This document shows, piece after piece, positions 22,780 to 35,400 of a DNA stretch of 64,000 nt (the stretch's first letter is position 1; each line of letters starts with the position of its first letter). Source of the DNA: Isoetes taiwanensis (lineage: Eukaryota > Streptophyta > Lycopodiopsida > Isoetales > Isoetaceae). Location of the stretch: the NCBI GenBank assembly GCA_021234155.1, contig JAJEKV010000033.1:4193454-4257453 (forward strand), read 5' to 3'. The notes below the pieces were generated by a model. The model was not told the DNA's origin and searched no databases. It saw only the letters and a program-made list of their open reading frames with translations. The position numbers and the translations under genes were made by a program.

Positions 22780-23334
22780 GAGGTTAGTAATTTAATATAA
22801 ACAACTCAGATTTGAAGTCTTCGTTTGTTTCTTAAATCATCTTGTTTTACCGCACCTTGACTTTGGCGGTGTATGCACCAATTCGATCAAGCATGACATG
22901 GAACAGGGTTCCATTTCATGGATCCGCTCATTTACACATTACTTTGTCGAACGAGCTTGCTTCAAAGGACAAACCGCTGCACCCTCAACTTGCAATTTCG
23001 AATGTACCATTCTCGCCAAAGATGTTATCGCTAAAGACCGACGGTGTATGTCATTGTAGGTCTTGGAGGTCAGCCAGGTGTGTACCATTTTGACAGCCTA
23101 GAAATGTACAAGGGCTCCGAGCCTGTCATGAGTTTTGTTGAGGATGCAAACACAAAATTCCCAAGCACCATAAAGCTGCGCCACAAGAAAATTACAAGTT
23201 CCCCCACTCAGTCTGATTGCTGGTCGTGTGGTCCTGCTATATGTGTCTTTGTAAAGAAAGTTGTGGCTGCAGTAATGCGAGACTTGGACATACTATCCCA
23301 ATGCAAGGTGAGTTCGTAAATTTGAAGGTATTAC

Positions 23335-23338
23335 TCAT
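23335..23338. other. Left target-site duplication, TCAT (inner element)
   Basis: TCAT before the left inverted repeat is repeated at 35676-35679 after the right one. Confidence 0.7.
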
Positions 23339-24239
23339 AAGTCCTATTTAATTAAAGTGGGACAAATCTTGAATTTTGGGACTCGGACTGAAAATGGGAC
23401 TCACACACCATAAAAGAAATTTCTGAATTGATTGCTTGAATAGAATTACACATGACACACATAGAATTGGGTTACTTGTTTTCCTCATAAATTTTACAAA
23501 CCACTAGTTGAGAAAGTTTTCAAACTTCTCAATATTATACACCCTCATACAATGATATAGCATGGAGGTTGCTCATGGCCTTGTCCATCTCCTTTCTTGG
23601 GATCTTGTGTGTGTTGTCTTTTGCAATGTGAGAACTTGGATATGACCATACCATACACTCCACCAATTCCCTCCTTTGAGGGTCAGCATAATTTGGCCTC
23701 CACTTCTTCTCCCAAATCCAAGATATTGCTCCTTCAAGTTGCCCTTCTTGTGCCTCCCAATGGGCTCCCAATATTGAATTTGGAATCCAGGGACGCAACT
23801 CCTCTCCATCGGCATAGTGGTGGTCACATCGAGAGTGCCACCCCTAACCATATTGGACAGTCCTCCTCATCATCGGCCTTACTAGCACAAAGTATCCTTC
23901 CTTGATGTCCTCAAAGGGATCCCACTTTCGTGAAGATCAAACCACTTCGGCTTTGAGGCCTTACTTCCCACAAACCACTTGGGACCCAAGTGAGCATTCT
24001 TAGACGTGCTTGCACCTTGAGAACCCTCCCATCTTGACTCGGCAAGAACCCGCCTCTTAGCTCCCTCCCACATGGTCGCTCGGTTTCTAAGCATGTCACA
24101 ACTTTCTCCCAAAGACTTGATTAGGGAGTCCATTTGATTTTTCTTAAGAGTGGAGGTGTGCTTTCCATTTGAACATCATCCCAAGTCGTTATGTAATCCT
24201 TGATGCCCTTCACCGGTTTGGCTCTGAGTCTTTGACCTG

Positions 24240-26400
24240 CCTTGAAGGGAGGTAGTGGTTTTGGCTGCCCTTTAGAATGAGAACTTCACCAGCAGCACCC
24301 CTTTGCCACAACTTCGATACCTTGTACAGGGCATCCACAACTTGTCACCTGGTCTCCACTTATATTGGTATTCCATCCCTAACCCAAAACTTGAATTGAA
24401 GTGGCTTTGTGTGTCCTCATTAACCGGTCCTTGCCATCTAGCAAGTATCCTTCTACAAATGATTTCCAATCTGCAACCTCATCCATCAAGAAAGCCATTG
24501 GGTTGGGGTCAATGCAGCTCTCAAACACATCCATTAGTTCGTGGGGAGAGTGGTCACGCTTTTCTCTCTTGAGCTTGGTGGAGAAAGTTCCAAAGAATCC
24601 ATCTATATCATCATGCGTATGCCCAACCATCATGAATCCCACTTTCACAACTTTGAATACTCCCACTTTAGCTGTCAAGTATGACATTGCCCCAAACATC
24701 CATCTATTCTTGTTTTCTTTCCAACAGTTGTCCAACTCAACACATAGCTCCTCGTGCAAAGATTTCTCAAGTAAGGGGAAATCATCCCAAGTCCTCCTTG
24801 ATTCACTAGACACCTTGGATGTGAGCTTTTTATCCGCCTTTGGTAACAAAGCGGTTGATCATCCATCAAAGCCTCAAAAATGGGTGTTTGAAGGGGAATA
24901 CCTCCTCCCTTCTATCGATCCTTTCTCTAGTGTTCTCAAGCACTTGAAAATAGAGCTCACATGGAAGTTTGGATCATCTCTCCATAGATCAAGCACAAAA
25001 TGACCATATGTTCCAGCCCATGACCATGTGTTAATACACCCGCCCTTACTTTCATCTGAAAAAGCGTTTTGACAACGCTTGGGTAAAGGATCTAGCTTTG
25101 GCAAGAAAGTCTTGTGTTGGTCCATCTTATCATGAATTATACACAAAAATTTGTCCCCAGCATCTCGAGAAAAATGTTCTCCACCGCCAATACAACTGTC
25201 TACATGATATTTGGTCCCTTTGGTGATCACGCAAATTGCTCCCTAATTGCCATTCTTTCTTTCTCTATTGCGGTTGATGCAAGTGTATCCTTGAGTTGAA
25301 TGCAAGTATTGCACTTTGAGAATGGCATGTGTTGTAGGACACTCACGTCCGAGAAGTGAGTGCTCCATAACTTGGCTGAAATGTGATTGAGAAAGAGGCC
25401 TACCTCCAAAGAGTTTCTAGGATGGAGTTGACCTCCTTAAGGCACTCCTTTTGGATATAGTGTTGTGGCAACACTTTTTGCACCACTCGCGACACCGTGC
25501 TTCGTTCACCTTCGACTTGTGGGGCATAGATTGAGACATGTATCTCACAAAGCTCTCAAGACCGCAATGGCCTTTAGAGTATTTGCTCTAGGTTTCAAAG
25601 TGAGTGCATTACCATGTTGGAACAAAGTGTGCCCTTTTCTAACCTGCTCCCCAAGATTCGTAAAATGAAGACTTGCTCACCCCAAAGAATCCATCTCAAT
25701 GCTCTCATACATACCTTCATTCCCCTCAATTGATATAGCAGCCCGTCCCCGTGTTTTCATCATAGCCGGAATTCCTACACAAGGAGTAAATGAAATTAAT
25801 CCTATCTTTTTGAAGTTGTCCAATGTATTGGGACCTTATCTCCGACGAGGTCATCCACATTGTAATGCACAGGCAATCTAGGTTGCAACACTCTTGTCCC
25901 CTAATTGCCTCCGTTTTTTCTTTGGTTGGTGCCATACTTTCCATCCTTTCTAAATATTTGTCACTTCTAGGCCTCTTGGGCACCTTTTGGTCGCCTTTTT
26001 ATGAAAGACATAGCGTCTCTTCCTTGTGATCAAAGGATGCTCATCGACCACCAAATCTTCCACATGGCCTTGGGTGGGCCTTGGGGTGTGTAGTTCAAGA
26101 GGGCATTCTAGAGTATCACCATTCTTGTGTGTAATAAATCTAATTGGCCATCTCAAACGAGCTTGGGACTCCAAAGAGCCCCTGCGCACACAATGCAATC
26201 ACTAGAGCTTCCACGGGACATGATAGTATCAACTTCGATAAGAAGCTTCACAATGCCAACTCCAAGATGTTCATCTCCCAAAATTCTCTCATGATTCACA
26301 CTATCAAATGGATCAACTGCAGTTATTATGCCCTCTCTCAAAATACCGGCCTGCTGCAAGGGTGCAACAAAAGGCAACCCATCTTCCTCCATTGGAGCCT
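24240..26400 (-). CDS. DUF7869-type protein, candidate transposase of the inner element
   Basis: The protein is spread over several minus-strand frames with probable introns and at least one shift near 25225. In order from the N-terminus it has FITHKNGDTLECPLELH and a basic patch (26198-25950), then a Cys cluster ECCNLDCLC (about 25900). FSKCNTCIQLKDTLAS follows (25409-25227), then IIHDKMDQHKTFLPKLDPLP (about 25130). LDNCWKENKNRW and VGHTHDDIDGFF follow (24849-24379). The last three match the core of proteins annotated DUF7869, which I believe have an RNase-H-like fold. The conserved Asp of HDKMD, the Asp of LDN and the Asp/His of HTHDDID would be the catalytic set. A transposase role is inference from the fold and the location. 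Intactness is doubtful. Confidence 0.6.
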
Positions 26401-26489
26401 AGGGCAATGGCCTCCTTTGGAATTCCCTGGCTCCATTTTACTCATCTCACATGCTCCCCCGAATGAAAAAGCTCACATTAAAACCATAT

Positions 26490-26775
26490 AGCCCCAAACA
26501 CCACAAATATGACCATATGAACCATATAAAACCATACAAACCACACTCATATACAAACCATACAACCATATAAAACCATACAAACCACACTCATATACAA
26601 ACCATATACAAACCATACAACCATATTAACTAAAATCATATAACCATATTAAAGCATACAACCACACTCATTCTAAACCATATGTAAACATTGTAACCAT
26701 TGAAACCATATTAAATACAACCATTGAAACCATATTAAATACAACCATTGAAACCTTATTAAATACATAAGCATA
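26490..26775. repeat. AT-rich degenerate tandem array (ACCATAYAA units)
   Basis: About 280 bp consist of variants of AAACCATACAAACCACACTC and AACCATATTAAATACAACC. It lies just 5' of the minus-strand DUF7869-type gene. Confidence 0.75.
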
Positions 26776-26799
26776 TAACCTACCCTTTCATATTTTGTC

Positions 26800-26890
26800 A
26801 TGGCCACGTGGCGCCTCTTAAGAGGCTAAAACCGTGGCCACGTCAGCAATCCACTGCCACGTCATGGAGGGCATGGCCCACACGTGACAA
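26800..26890. promoter_or_regulatory. ACGT-rich region between divergent genes
   Basis: Within 90 bp there are GGCCACGTGGC, GGCCACGTCAGC, GCCACGTCA and CACACGTGAC. These are G-box and related ACGT cores of the kind bound by plant bZIP and bHLH factors. GGCCACG and CGTGGCC also pair around 26800-26840. The position suits a shared promoter of the minus-strand DUF7869-type gene and the plus-strand gene that follows. Function is inference. Confidence 0.4.
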
Positions 26891-27061
26891 TGGTTTTTAT
26901 TATTGCACTTTTACGAGGTTCGAGGGTGCAGCCAGAATTAACTGCACCCTCTTCCTCTCCCCCCGACCATTCTTCCTCCCCTGTTTTCTCTGATCTCTCT
27001 TCCTCTCCTCATTTTCCTTTAGGCTTTTACCGTCAGGCGATCGATCGAACCGGCGATTCCA

Positions 27062-27170
27062 GCGCCATCTTATGACAAAGAGCTTGGTCGACGGATCGGG
27101 GGCGCTTCCCCAAATACGAAGTTCTCGCGCGCAGATTCATTGTTCGAGCGGAGGCGTTCACCGAGAAGAA
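27062..27170 (+). other. Candidate first exon of the inner plus-strand gene
   Basis: After a pyrimidine-rich leader comes an open stretch reading FPKYEVLARRFIVRAEAFTE. It ends in AAGAAA before a donor-like GTGAGG. It may start the long decayed gene whose later exons lie at 30-34 kb. The product is unidentified. Confidence 0.3.
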
Positions 27171-27989
27171 AGTGAGGCCCTTTTAGTGCTTGCTTTTTAG
27201 TTTTACGTAAGTCTTTTAGTGCATTTTTCTTATATTCTGTTTGTTAGAGGCTCTTATTAATCCCCTGATACAATTCTGACCCGACAAATCCTTATTCACG
27301 CTTTGTCAACGACTATACCCACATGGAAGCGAACTTCGGAAGCCTCCTCCTCATCCAAAGAAATCTTCCGTGTATGTTTTTGTAATATCATACCCTTTTT
27401 AATCTCATTTTTCCAGATCGTTCTCCACTTTTCTCTCAGATTGTTCTCCAATTTGTTCTCTGTTTTTTCTCATTAATCTTATTAATCTTTGTATTGTTTT
27501 CTCGTTTTTTGTTATCTTTTTCTTGCTTGTGGTTGAATTGAATACATTGTACATGCACAAGTGAGAATAGTGGTTATAGTAGCAAGCAACCGAGATAGAA
27601 ATCATCGAGAGACCGTGTTAGGAAGTAAGATATTGCAGAGCATTAACGTAAAATAACTAGGAATGTCTTTCTCCCAAAGAAGAATTCAGAATAGGAATTG
27701 CTTCACGTAATCTCCATTTCTAACTCACAAAGAAATCCAATCGCGGAGACATGCGGAAGGGAGTGGCGAGTTGAGAATACTTCGACTTGCCAACAATCCG
27801 GGAAGTACAGGCCTTCTTCTCGACTCAAGAAGTCGAGAACTTCTCGACTTCAGCGAGGCGAAGAAGAGGGAGTGTACACTCCGGATTTGCTGGCGTGTTG
27901 AGGGATTCTCGACTTCGATTCGGATTGCACGCCTACCCAATGTCTTCACATTCTTTAGAACCTCGCTGCGCCTTCTCGACTGCGTGAGT

Positions 27990-29230
27990 CGAGAATGTGA
28001 TACCCCGCCAATGGCTCTTTGTGCGATCGCGGTGCCTCCACCCGCCCCTGAGCCACTCTCCTTCGAACCATGCTCATCCGAATATTGCGAAGAGGACTGG
28101 CTCGACCGGGTGGAGGCCTCGGCGACTAACCACCGGAGGTAAAATGCGCTTTCGACTTCGTGAGTCGAGAAAACGCAGCTCTAGTGCACTCTAGAGCTGG
28201 CAGCTTGAGGCAGTCTCAACCACTCTCCTTCTATCTTCCTGGGACATTCGAAAGGGGAAGTGGTTTTGGATGTCTGCGGAGCCAACTCTAGCAACCCAAC
28301 TCTCACGGTGTGGTCGCGATGGCCTCTACCCAATCAAAGACCGTCTCGCCTTGAACCATCTTCGGGCGAATATTGCGAAGGGATGGGCTCGATTGGGTGG
28401 AGGCCTCGGCGACCAACCACAGAGTTGCCGGTTGCTTTCTTTCGACTCGTGAGTCGAAAAACTGTGCTCTAGTGCACTCTAGAGCTGGCCCCATTAGCTT
28501 AAACACTCTCCTTCTATCTTCCTCGGACATTAGAAGGGAAGTGTTTTTGGCTGTCTGCGAGGCCAACTCTTAGCAACAATTCTCCTGCGTGTGGTCGAAA
28601 TTACATGATGGCCTCTACCCAATCAAAAGACCGTCTCCTTCAACCTTCTTAATTGAATATTGCGAAGGGATGGGCTCGATTGGGTGGAGGCCTCTACAAC
28701 TAACCACGTGGAAACCACGAGCTTGTTGTATGCATTCTCGGCTCGCGTGAAATGCCTTACCCAACCGGCACTCCATGTGTACTAACCGGAGTTACTGTCG
28801 GCTAAGGCATTCGACTTGCGAAGTCGAAATGTAAACGAAGCCAAGCATTCTCGACTTCGCAAGTCGAGAATCCCTTAGCCAGCCAATTCTCACGGTATGC
28901 AGTAGCGGGTGGCCTCGACCCGATCGAGTCACTCTCCTTGAACCATCTTCTTTGAATATTGCTGCGAAGGGAGGGGCTCTGGACCGGTGGAGGCCTCTAC
29001 AACCAACCACGGGGAAACCACAGAGGAAGCCAAGGCTTGCATTCTCTACAAGGCACCGCACTTTCTATTCTGCTTTTAGTCCCAAGTGCCTCTAGCCTGT
29101 CTCGAGCCACTCTCCTTCAACCATCTTCCTCGAATATTGCGAAGAGGAGTGGTTCTGACAGGTGGAGGCCCCCTCCGACTAACTACAAGAGGATGCATTT
29201 GAACCGCATCTCCGGGCCTTAGTCCTAGCC
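27990..29230. repeat. Tandem compound hairpin units of about 300 bp
   Basis: About four diverged copies share the order GGCCTCTACCC, CCTTGAACCATCTT, GAATATTGCGAAGGGA, GGGTGGAGGCCTC and ACCAACCAC. Within each, GCCTCYACCCR pairs with YGGGTGGAGGC. A separate short palindrome CTCTAGTGCACTCTAGAG follows in two copies. The array probably lies in a long intron of the inner plus-strand gene. Confidence 0.65.
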
Positions 29231-30220
29231 TCGATCTATGTACAACATTCCAAGTAAAATGGTCCATGAAGAAACACACCTAAAACGGAATGTTCTTTAC
29301 CCCGATCCAATGTTTCCTTGCCGAGCATCTCTCAACCTAGAGAGTAAATCATCTCTCGAAGCTGAAAAATGCTGGACAAGGAAACACCGAACCGTCGAGC
29401 TTATCAGCGGTTCCATTATTTAAACACATACGGCATGTTCTACAAGCGAAATAACATAGGCATCTCAAAACTCACCTCTTCACGCGGTAATTCCTTGGGC
29501 CATCAGTATCACGGATCCCGCGGCCTCACCCGAGTCTTTTGCTTCTTCTGTCGGTCTCTTCAAAGAGTGTATTAGCATCTAATACTTGTATCAACTGCGA
29601 TTCTCGGCGTATCCCCTTTCCATGGCGCCCGCAGTTGTAGAGTTCAGGTGTTGCGGCTCCTCTCCGCTTCCTACCTTAGCTCCGTGCTCATCGATCAAAT
29701 CAATCGCTTGCAATAGGGCCACGGGTCAGGAAAACACACATATGCAAGGCGTTATAGCGGCTTACAGCGTCAGCAAGCCATTCCTAAGTCGCTAACGGTC
29801 GATGATCCCCTCGACCTCGAGGTCCCCAATGCCGCAGGGGAAGATAAACTACGCTCCACTCACTTAGTCCCTTGATGTGATTAAATTTGAAATAGTGTTT
29901 GGGGGGCTAAAGCCCGGCCGTCTTTGGCCCCTTAGCCCGCTTCTTTTCATAAATGATTGCATGTCCTTAAGTTCAAACTAAAGAACACGCCCAGATCTTT
30001 TTTACATGCAGTCCTAAAACTCACAACCCGCGGAGGAAACTTAATTTACTGAGGGGTGCTAAGAGGATGAGAGGGCATATAGACATGACTCCGCCTAAGA
30101 AGCGAGGGCCGAGGGGATGCTTCTACCAAATGGCAAAGAAGAAGAAGAAAAACACCCCGTGTGAGCTCTGAGGTTTTTCTTTGCTCGAATACCTTAACTG
30201 ATCCATCCTTTCTTCTTGCA
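29231..30220. other. Mostly gene-free; short basic frame at 30090-30173
   Basis: No recognised gene. A short plus-strand frame reads MTPPKKRGPRGCFYQMAKKK. It is AT-hook-like in composition but very short, and it is followed by an acceptor-like TTGCAAAG at 30216-30223. Confidence 0.3.
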
Positions 30221-30223
30221 AAG

Positions 30224-33200
30224 ATTCACCTCGGACTCATCGGGTGATCAACGGCGAACTCCATTCTTCGTCATCGAGGGATTTGGAGACAGAGCTTCTT
30301 GAAACAAATGGCAGATTCTTGGTGGTATGTCGAGGTATCGACAAGTGGGAAGGAGAAAGATCTGTTTCTACACCAAAGGGACAAGAAGAGCTCCTGAGAC
30401 AAGTACAAGAAAATCGGTGTTGTGCTCTCCGCCTCTGCGCCATTCAAGCATTTAACACTACATGTCGAGGACTGCGGAAGAGTAAGTTCTATCGCACCAA
30501 AAATTAGCGCTTTCAAATTATTCTCACTCTTCCATGAGCAAGGCTAAGGGCACCAAAAAAAGGCCGGCGCCTTTAAATTGTCGAACCTTGGGTGGAAGGA
30601 TCCGAAGGGATGAAGGAGGCCGGAACCCTAACATCCGTGGAGCTTGGTATGGAGATTTCGCAGTCGTGGAAAACTGCTCAATACGGGAGCTTCACTTCTA
30701 CCAGGTTTGAAGACTCTACAACACTCTGCCCAGTGGGGAATGTAGTTGTGGTTCATACACAAAAAAAGTCCACCAAAAACAAAGATGGGGATGATGACAC
30801 CACACGGGAGGAATCGGATGATGAAGGAGACGAAAGATATGGTCGACTCCCCAAACCTCGATCCGATGATCGGATCGAGGATTTCACAGAGAGGGGGCGT
30901 AAAATGGAGCGCCTAGCTCAAGATATCCGTTGGGAATATCACACAAGCCGCCACTGACATTAGACTACCGAGGTTTGCACGGGAGATGCCGCCTTGTTCA
31001 ACCATTGAATTTAATCCAAAGACACATCTTTGGAGATTAAAACCCGATGGTGCGACATCCCCGCTGAGATCCAATGCCCGCGGATGTCATACCTTTTTTA
31101 GCGGTCGACAGTGAGTTGTTCAATTTGGAAGTCCGAGGAAGATCCAGAAGGAAAAGAAGTCCGGTTCGGGTTGTAGGCGGTGCGGATTCGAAGGGCGCTC
31201 AAGTATTGCGTGACGGAGAAGGAGGTGCCGCAAAGGATCAAGGATAGATATGCCAGCGAGTGCAGAGTTCTTTCGGCGGAGACGCCAAAGAACCAAACCG
31301 GCGATTAGCCACTGCCGTAACACAATAGCGGCCCGAGTGCCCGCCTACGTAAGGTAAATAACTCTCTCAATCTTTCCATTCTCGACTTCGAAGTCGAAAA
31401 GCCCGCCATCCTAACATTTGCCGATTATCATCGGGTTTTCGACTTCGCGCGAGTCGAAAAGCCACGAAACCACGAAAATCAAAGGATGTGGAGCTTTCTC
31501 ACGAAGTCGAGAAAACCCTTAGCCAGTAAAAGAAAATTAGACATTCAAGGACTTTCTTTGACTCGCGAGTCGAGAAAGCCCTGCCATCCTAACATTTGCC
31601 GATTATCACTGGGGTTTCTCGACTTCGCGAAATCGAAAGCCGTGGTAATCTGAAAAATCAAAGGATGTAGAGCTTTCTCGACTTCATGCGAGTCGAAAAA
31701 CCCGTGAGAAGTAAAAAAAAATTAGACATTCAAGGGACTTTCTCGACTTTCGCGAGTCGAAAAACCCGGCTACTATTCTTTACCGCTTATTCCGGTGTTT
31801 GTAGATACTTTCATGCTCTGACATTGGTACATTGTCTGAATGCAGCCCTTATCCTGACCAGATCATACACGCTAGGCAACAGTGGAAAGCATTGGGTTGT
31901 CCTCAGCGTCCTAAAGGAAACAGGGCTCCCTCGGATAAGTGGAAGACCTTTGAGAAACTATGCAGATATGTTCTGCTGGAGGGACAGGAAGATGACGAGG
32001 GAGAGGAAGAAGAGGAGAAGAAGAAGAGAACACCAAGGAAAGGCAGGGAGTCTCTCTCAGACCAATATGACCTCATTCTTAGCACTGAGGCGGTCTGGGA
32101 GAAATGGACCCGACATATGGGCTCAATGGACAAGAGGCAAGTCAAGGACAAAGAATGGAGAATTTCCAAGCGGGCGGACCCCAAGTTGTTTGACAAGCGG
32201 TTCATGAAGAGGATCTGAGGGCCTCACCTGGACAAAGAAACGCTTGACCTACAAGGCAAAATCTTGGAGGAACAATCTCCGAGGAAGACCAGGAGTTCTA
32301 AATTGCGGGGCGCAAAGGATTATGCCACGATCCTAAAGCGGCAAATAAGTATAAGTTAGAAGAAGGCATCACGGAGTTACGCAACGTTGCATCTAATGAA
32401 TACCATGATTTTGATTATTACAAGGAAAAGGCTGCCCTTGATGAGGAAGACATGAAGGAATTGAACCGTCTATGTCAACCCTACATCAACACCAAGCTGA
32501 AGCGTAACGTCAAAACCCTTCCTTTCCCCGAGCGTGCTATGGCAATTCTGAAAAGGAAGCTTGGATTCGGGTGGTCCCATTTAAAGGCGCACGATAGCTC
32601 CCCCATTTCTGGTTACTTTGGGACACAAGGGATTTGGTGGTCCGGGCGGCACTGGACCCGTGGCACTATTTGCCATCAATATGATCAAGACCCCACCCTT
32701 TTTTTATGACAAAGCTGACATAGAGCAGTGGTACAAGGCGTGTGCGGACATGACCGACTGGATACTTTCGGTTTCCTTGTCTTTTGCATGCGGGCAATCA
32801 AACAACTAGCTGTCTCCCAATGGGCGGTGATATTAACTTCACCAACAAGATCATGCACTCCATATACTGAACTTGATCATGAGTGCGGACTTGGCTTGCC
32901 GAAGGCACCAAGCTTTGCCAACATAGTTTTGGTTTTGATTTCAAGATCGGGATTCGACTGGATAAGTGGTGGTCTAGCGAGCATCATTATCTCGACAAGT
33001 TCATGATCTCTCAAGAGCGGATGGAACCCCGGAAGGGGGGCAGGTTTATGGAGGATGTTCCATCGATGGACAAGGTCAGCAAAAGATGGTGCGACCGGTC
33101 CTATACATAGAATTCCTATCCGCCAAGAGTTATCAAGTACTTCATAACCAGCTTTGGTCGAGGAAGATCAAATTGTATGCGAAAGTGGTACATGAATGGC

Positions 33201-33440
33201 CTGTTTTCTCTCGGGGGCTATCTTTGTTTGGAATGAAACCTATATCCGTGGTTGGAAATAAGGACATGGTTGAAACCATTCATCATACCGGATCTCTTCA
33301 TGAGCATTTCAAGGGGAGGAAGACAAATGGAAGCAGTAAAGACGACGAGGACGAGGGAGACAAACCTGACGGAGACGAGGATGTCGAAGGTTTGGACCAG
33401 AATGCTGCTGAAAACATTATTGAAAACCTGAGATTGAGGT
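30224..33440 (+). pseudogene. Decayed multi-exon gene of the inner element, product unidentified
   Basis: Exon-like open segments lie at 30224-30480, 30592-30957, 31080-31355, 31849-32218, 32380-32730, 32880-33110 and 33110-33440. Introns at 31356-31848 and 33441-33571 are well marked: the first ends AATGCAG and the second starts GTGAGT and ends TTTCAG. Text includes KWKTFEKLCRYVLLEG, an acidic tract, RTWLAEGTKLCQHSFGFDF and DEDEGDKPDGDEDVEG. Stops and shifts interrupt it (for example the stop at 32216). I recognise no domain. It leads into the FCP1-like exons, so it may be the N-terminal part of one large protein. Confidence 0.4.
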
Positions 33441-33570
33441 GAGTTTACTTTGCTCTATCGGTGTTTCTCGACTTCATGAGTCGAAAAACTCGTTCCTTTC
33501 AATACCTTTTTTTTTCATTCTCGACTCGCGAGTCGAAAAACTCGCTTCCTTCGGCGGATGTCATCATTTC

Positions 33571-34390
33571 AGGGAATTCCAGCTCAACGACTCCGGATCA
33601 TTGTCAATGGATTCCAACGGTTCACGTCGCGAGGAGAATGAGAATGAAAATCCAGAGCAAGACACTGCTCACAGCCAGAAGGAACCTGAAAAGATAATGA
33701 TCCCGCATTTGGATCCCGATGAACCGGAAATATGGTCGAGCCAAACTCCAACGGGATCCAAATTGTCCCACCAAGCTTGTAATATTTGACGTCAATGGAG
33801 TATTAGCTGCGATACCACCACGACAAAGACGTCCCCGAGATTAACACCTCGCAGATCCCAATGAAAACAGAGCATAAAATAGTGTATCCGAGGCCTAGAG
33901 CTAAGGAAATTATTGACCGTGCCCGCACGGGATTCGGTGGGCATATGGTCTTGTATGGCAAAGAAAAATATTGTCAATGTTCTTGGTGTTCTCGGCATTT
34001 CAGTTTTGAAGTTCAAGTTCGTTTGGGGAAACGAAAGGGTCGAGCATGTGAAGGACCTCGATCCAGCCATCACAAAGGGAAGCCTATAATGGTGAAAAGG
34101 TGGGCCGGGTTTATGAGCTATTCCGGACTATGGCAAACACAACACGATCATAGACGACTCCGCCTACAAGTGCTATCATAACGCCAAAAAAATACAATCA
34201 TTGCTAAGCCATATCGACCAAGAATATGAGACGGATAGGTGGTTGTCCTTCGACTCATCTGTCTTGGCGAATCCCTCTTCGCCATTCTTGTCACCATGTG
34301 CTTACGAACTATCCGAGCCTCACGGAACCCGATCCAGAGAGCAAGCCGATCATGAAAGCTATGGACGACAAATACTTTGGTGAACAAGAA
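33571..34390 (+). pseudogene. FCP1/NIF-like HAD phosphatase, inner transposon
   Basis: After the intron ending near 33571 an acidic Ser/Asn-rich exon leads into KLVIFDVNGVLAAIPP (about 33773-33820), which corresponds to HAD motif I. Next come RPRAKEIID and, after a frame change, VGIWSCMAKKNIVNVLG with FKFVWGNERVEHVK. TIIDDSAYKCYHNAKK is motif III (about 34145-34190). This order is that of the FCP1 homology domain, as in the outer element at 21.8 kb, but the two texts differ strongly. Motif I is closer to functional here (FDVNG). Stops and frame changes at about 33840 and 34090 suggest a pseudogene or undetected introns. Confidence 0.55.
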
Positions 34391-34879
34391 GAGTGACCCC
34401 CTTTGTGATAGTCAAATTGTGTGAATATTGTAATCAAACGTGAACACATGTATTGACCATTTTGTAATGAATATACTTGTATATTGAGTTTTCGATGCCT
34501 TTCTCGACTCACGAGTCGAGAAAGGCATGCTTGTCGTGTTGATGAAATGCTTGTACAATCTATTATGATAATGCTTGTACATTGGGTTTCCTGGGCCTTT
34601 CTCGACTCGCGAGTCGAGAAAGGCATGCTGGTTTTCTCGTTGACGAAAGCATTTGTATGCTTCCGTGTGTGATTGGATGCAACCATATTCTAATGAGTAT
34701 GGTTGTACTTTGATTCTTTTCACGGGCCTTTCTCGACTCGCGAAGTCGAAAAAAGACACTACTTCCCACGCCATTGGATGCGGTTGTATGGAATGAATGT
34801 TCTCCGTTGTAATTTGATTTCAATGTTCTTTTCTTCGTTTTGACTAATGACACCGTAATTGTTAATCATACTCTCCTTG

Positions 34880-35400
34880 CTCCGTGTGGTTCGAGGCCGA
34901 TCCGACACCGGCCGCGAGATCCCGCTCGGGCATCACGCGAGACCGCTCGGCGGCACTACGGATCCCGCTCAAGGCGGAAGAAATACCGATTAACGCGCAG
35001 TCCCGGTCCACGCTACACTCTTGCCCGGCCTTTGGGACAAGGTTGCTCGCGAATTCAGAGGTTGCTCGCTACACCCTGGGGATAAAGAACAGGCGAAGAA
35101 CAAAGAGACAGTCCAGCAAGCTCAAAGCATCTTGCAAGCATTGCATAACATCCACGGAGGGTGGGGGTGGAGCATATTCGATGAAAGGCTGCGGGAGGCG
35201 AGTGGAGAAGTCGGGTGGACAGGGCGGCCGGTAGCTCCAGAGGCACCTCCACGATCGGCATTCCACACTCTTCAGGTTGCCCCCAAGGCTTACAGACGGC
35301 ATGAAGAAGCGCCACAAGTTAATCCCCTAAGGTGGACCACCTACCAAGATGATGTAACTGTAGTGACAGCAAGACCGCCATGGTCTCTGCGTCCGATGTA
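34880..35400 (+). CDS. Unidentified coding-like region, inner element
   Basis: The best frame (35021-35401) reads LWDKVAREFRG, then a helical KEQAKNKETVQQAQSILQAL and WGWSIFDERLREASGEVGW. It ends at 35401. It lies between the phosphatase exons and the right terminus of the inner element. The family is not recognised. Confidence 0.3.

Noticed and set aside
24401-25003. Plus-strand 200-codon frame
   Set aside because: It is the shadow of the minus-strand DUF7869-type gene, whose motifs are clearly on the other strand.
34148-34853. Minus-strand frames with repeated SRLTSRE/TRESRKA motifs
   Set aside because: They are antisense readings of the dispersed TCGACTCGCGAGTCGA palindromes.
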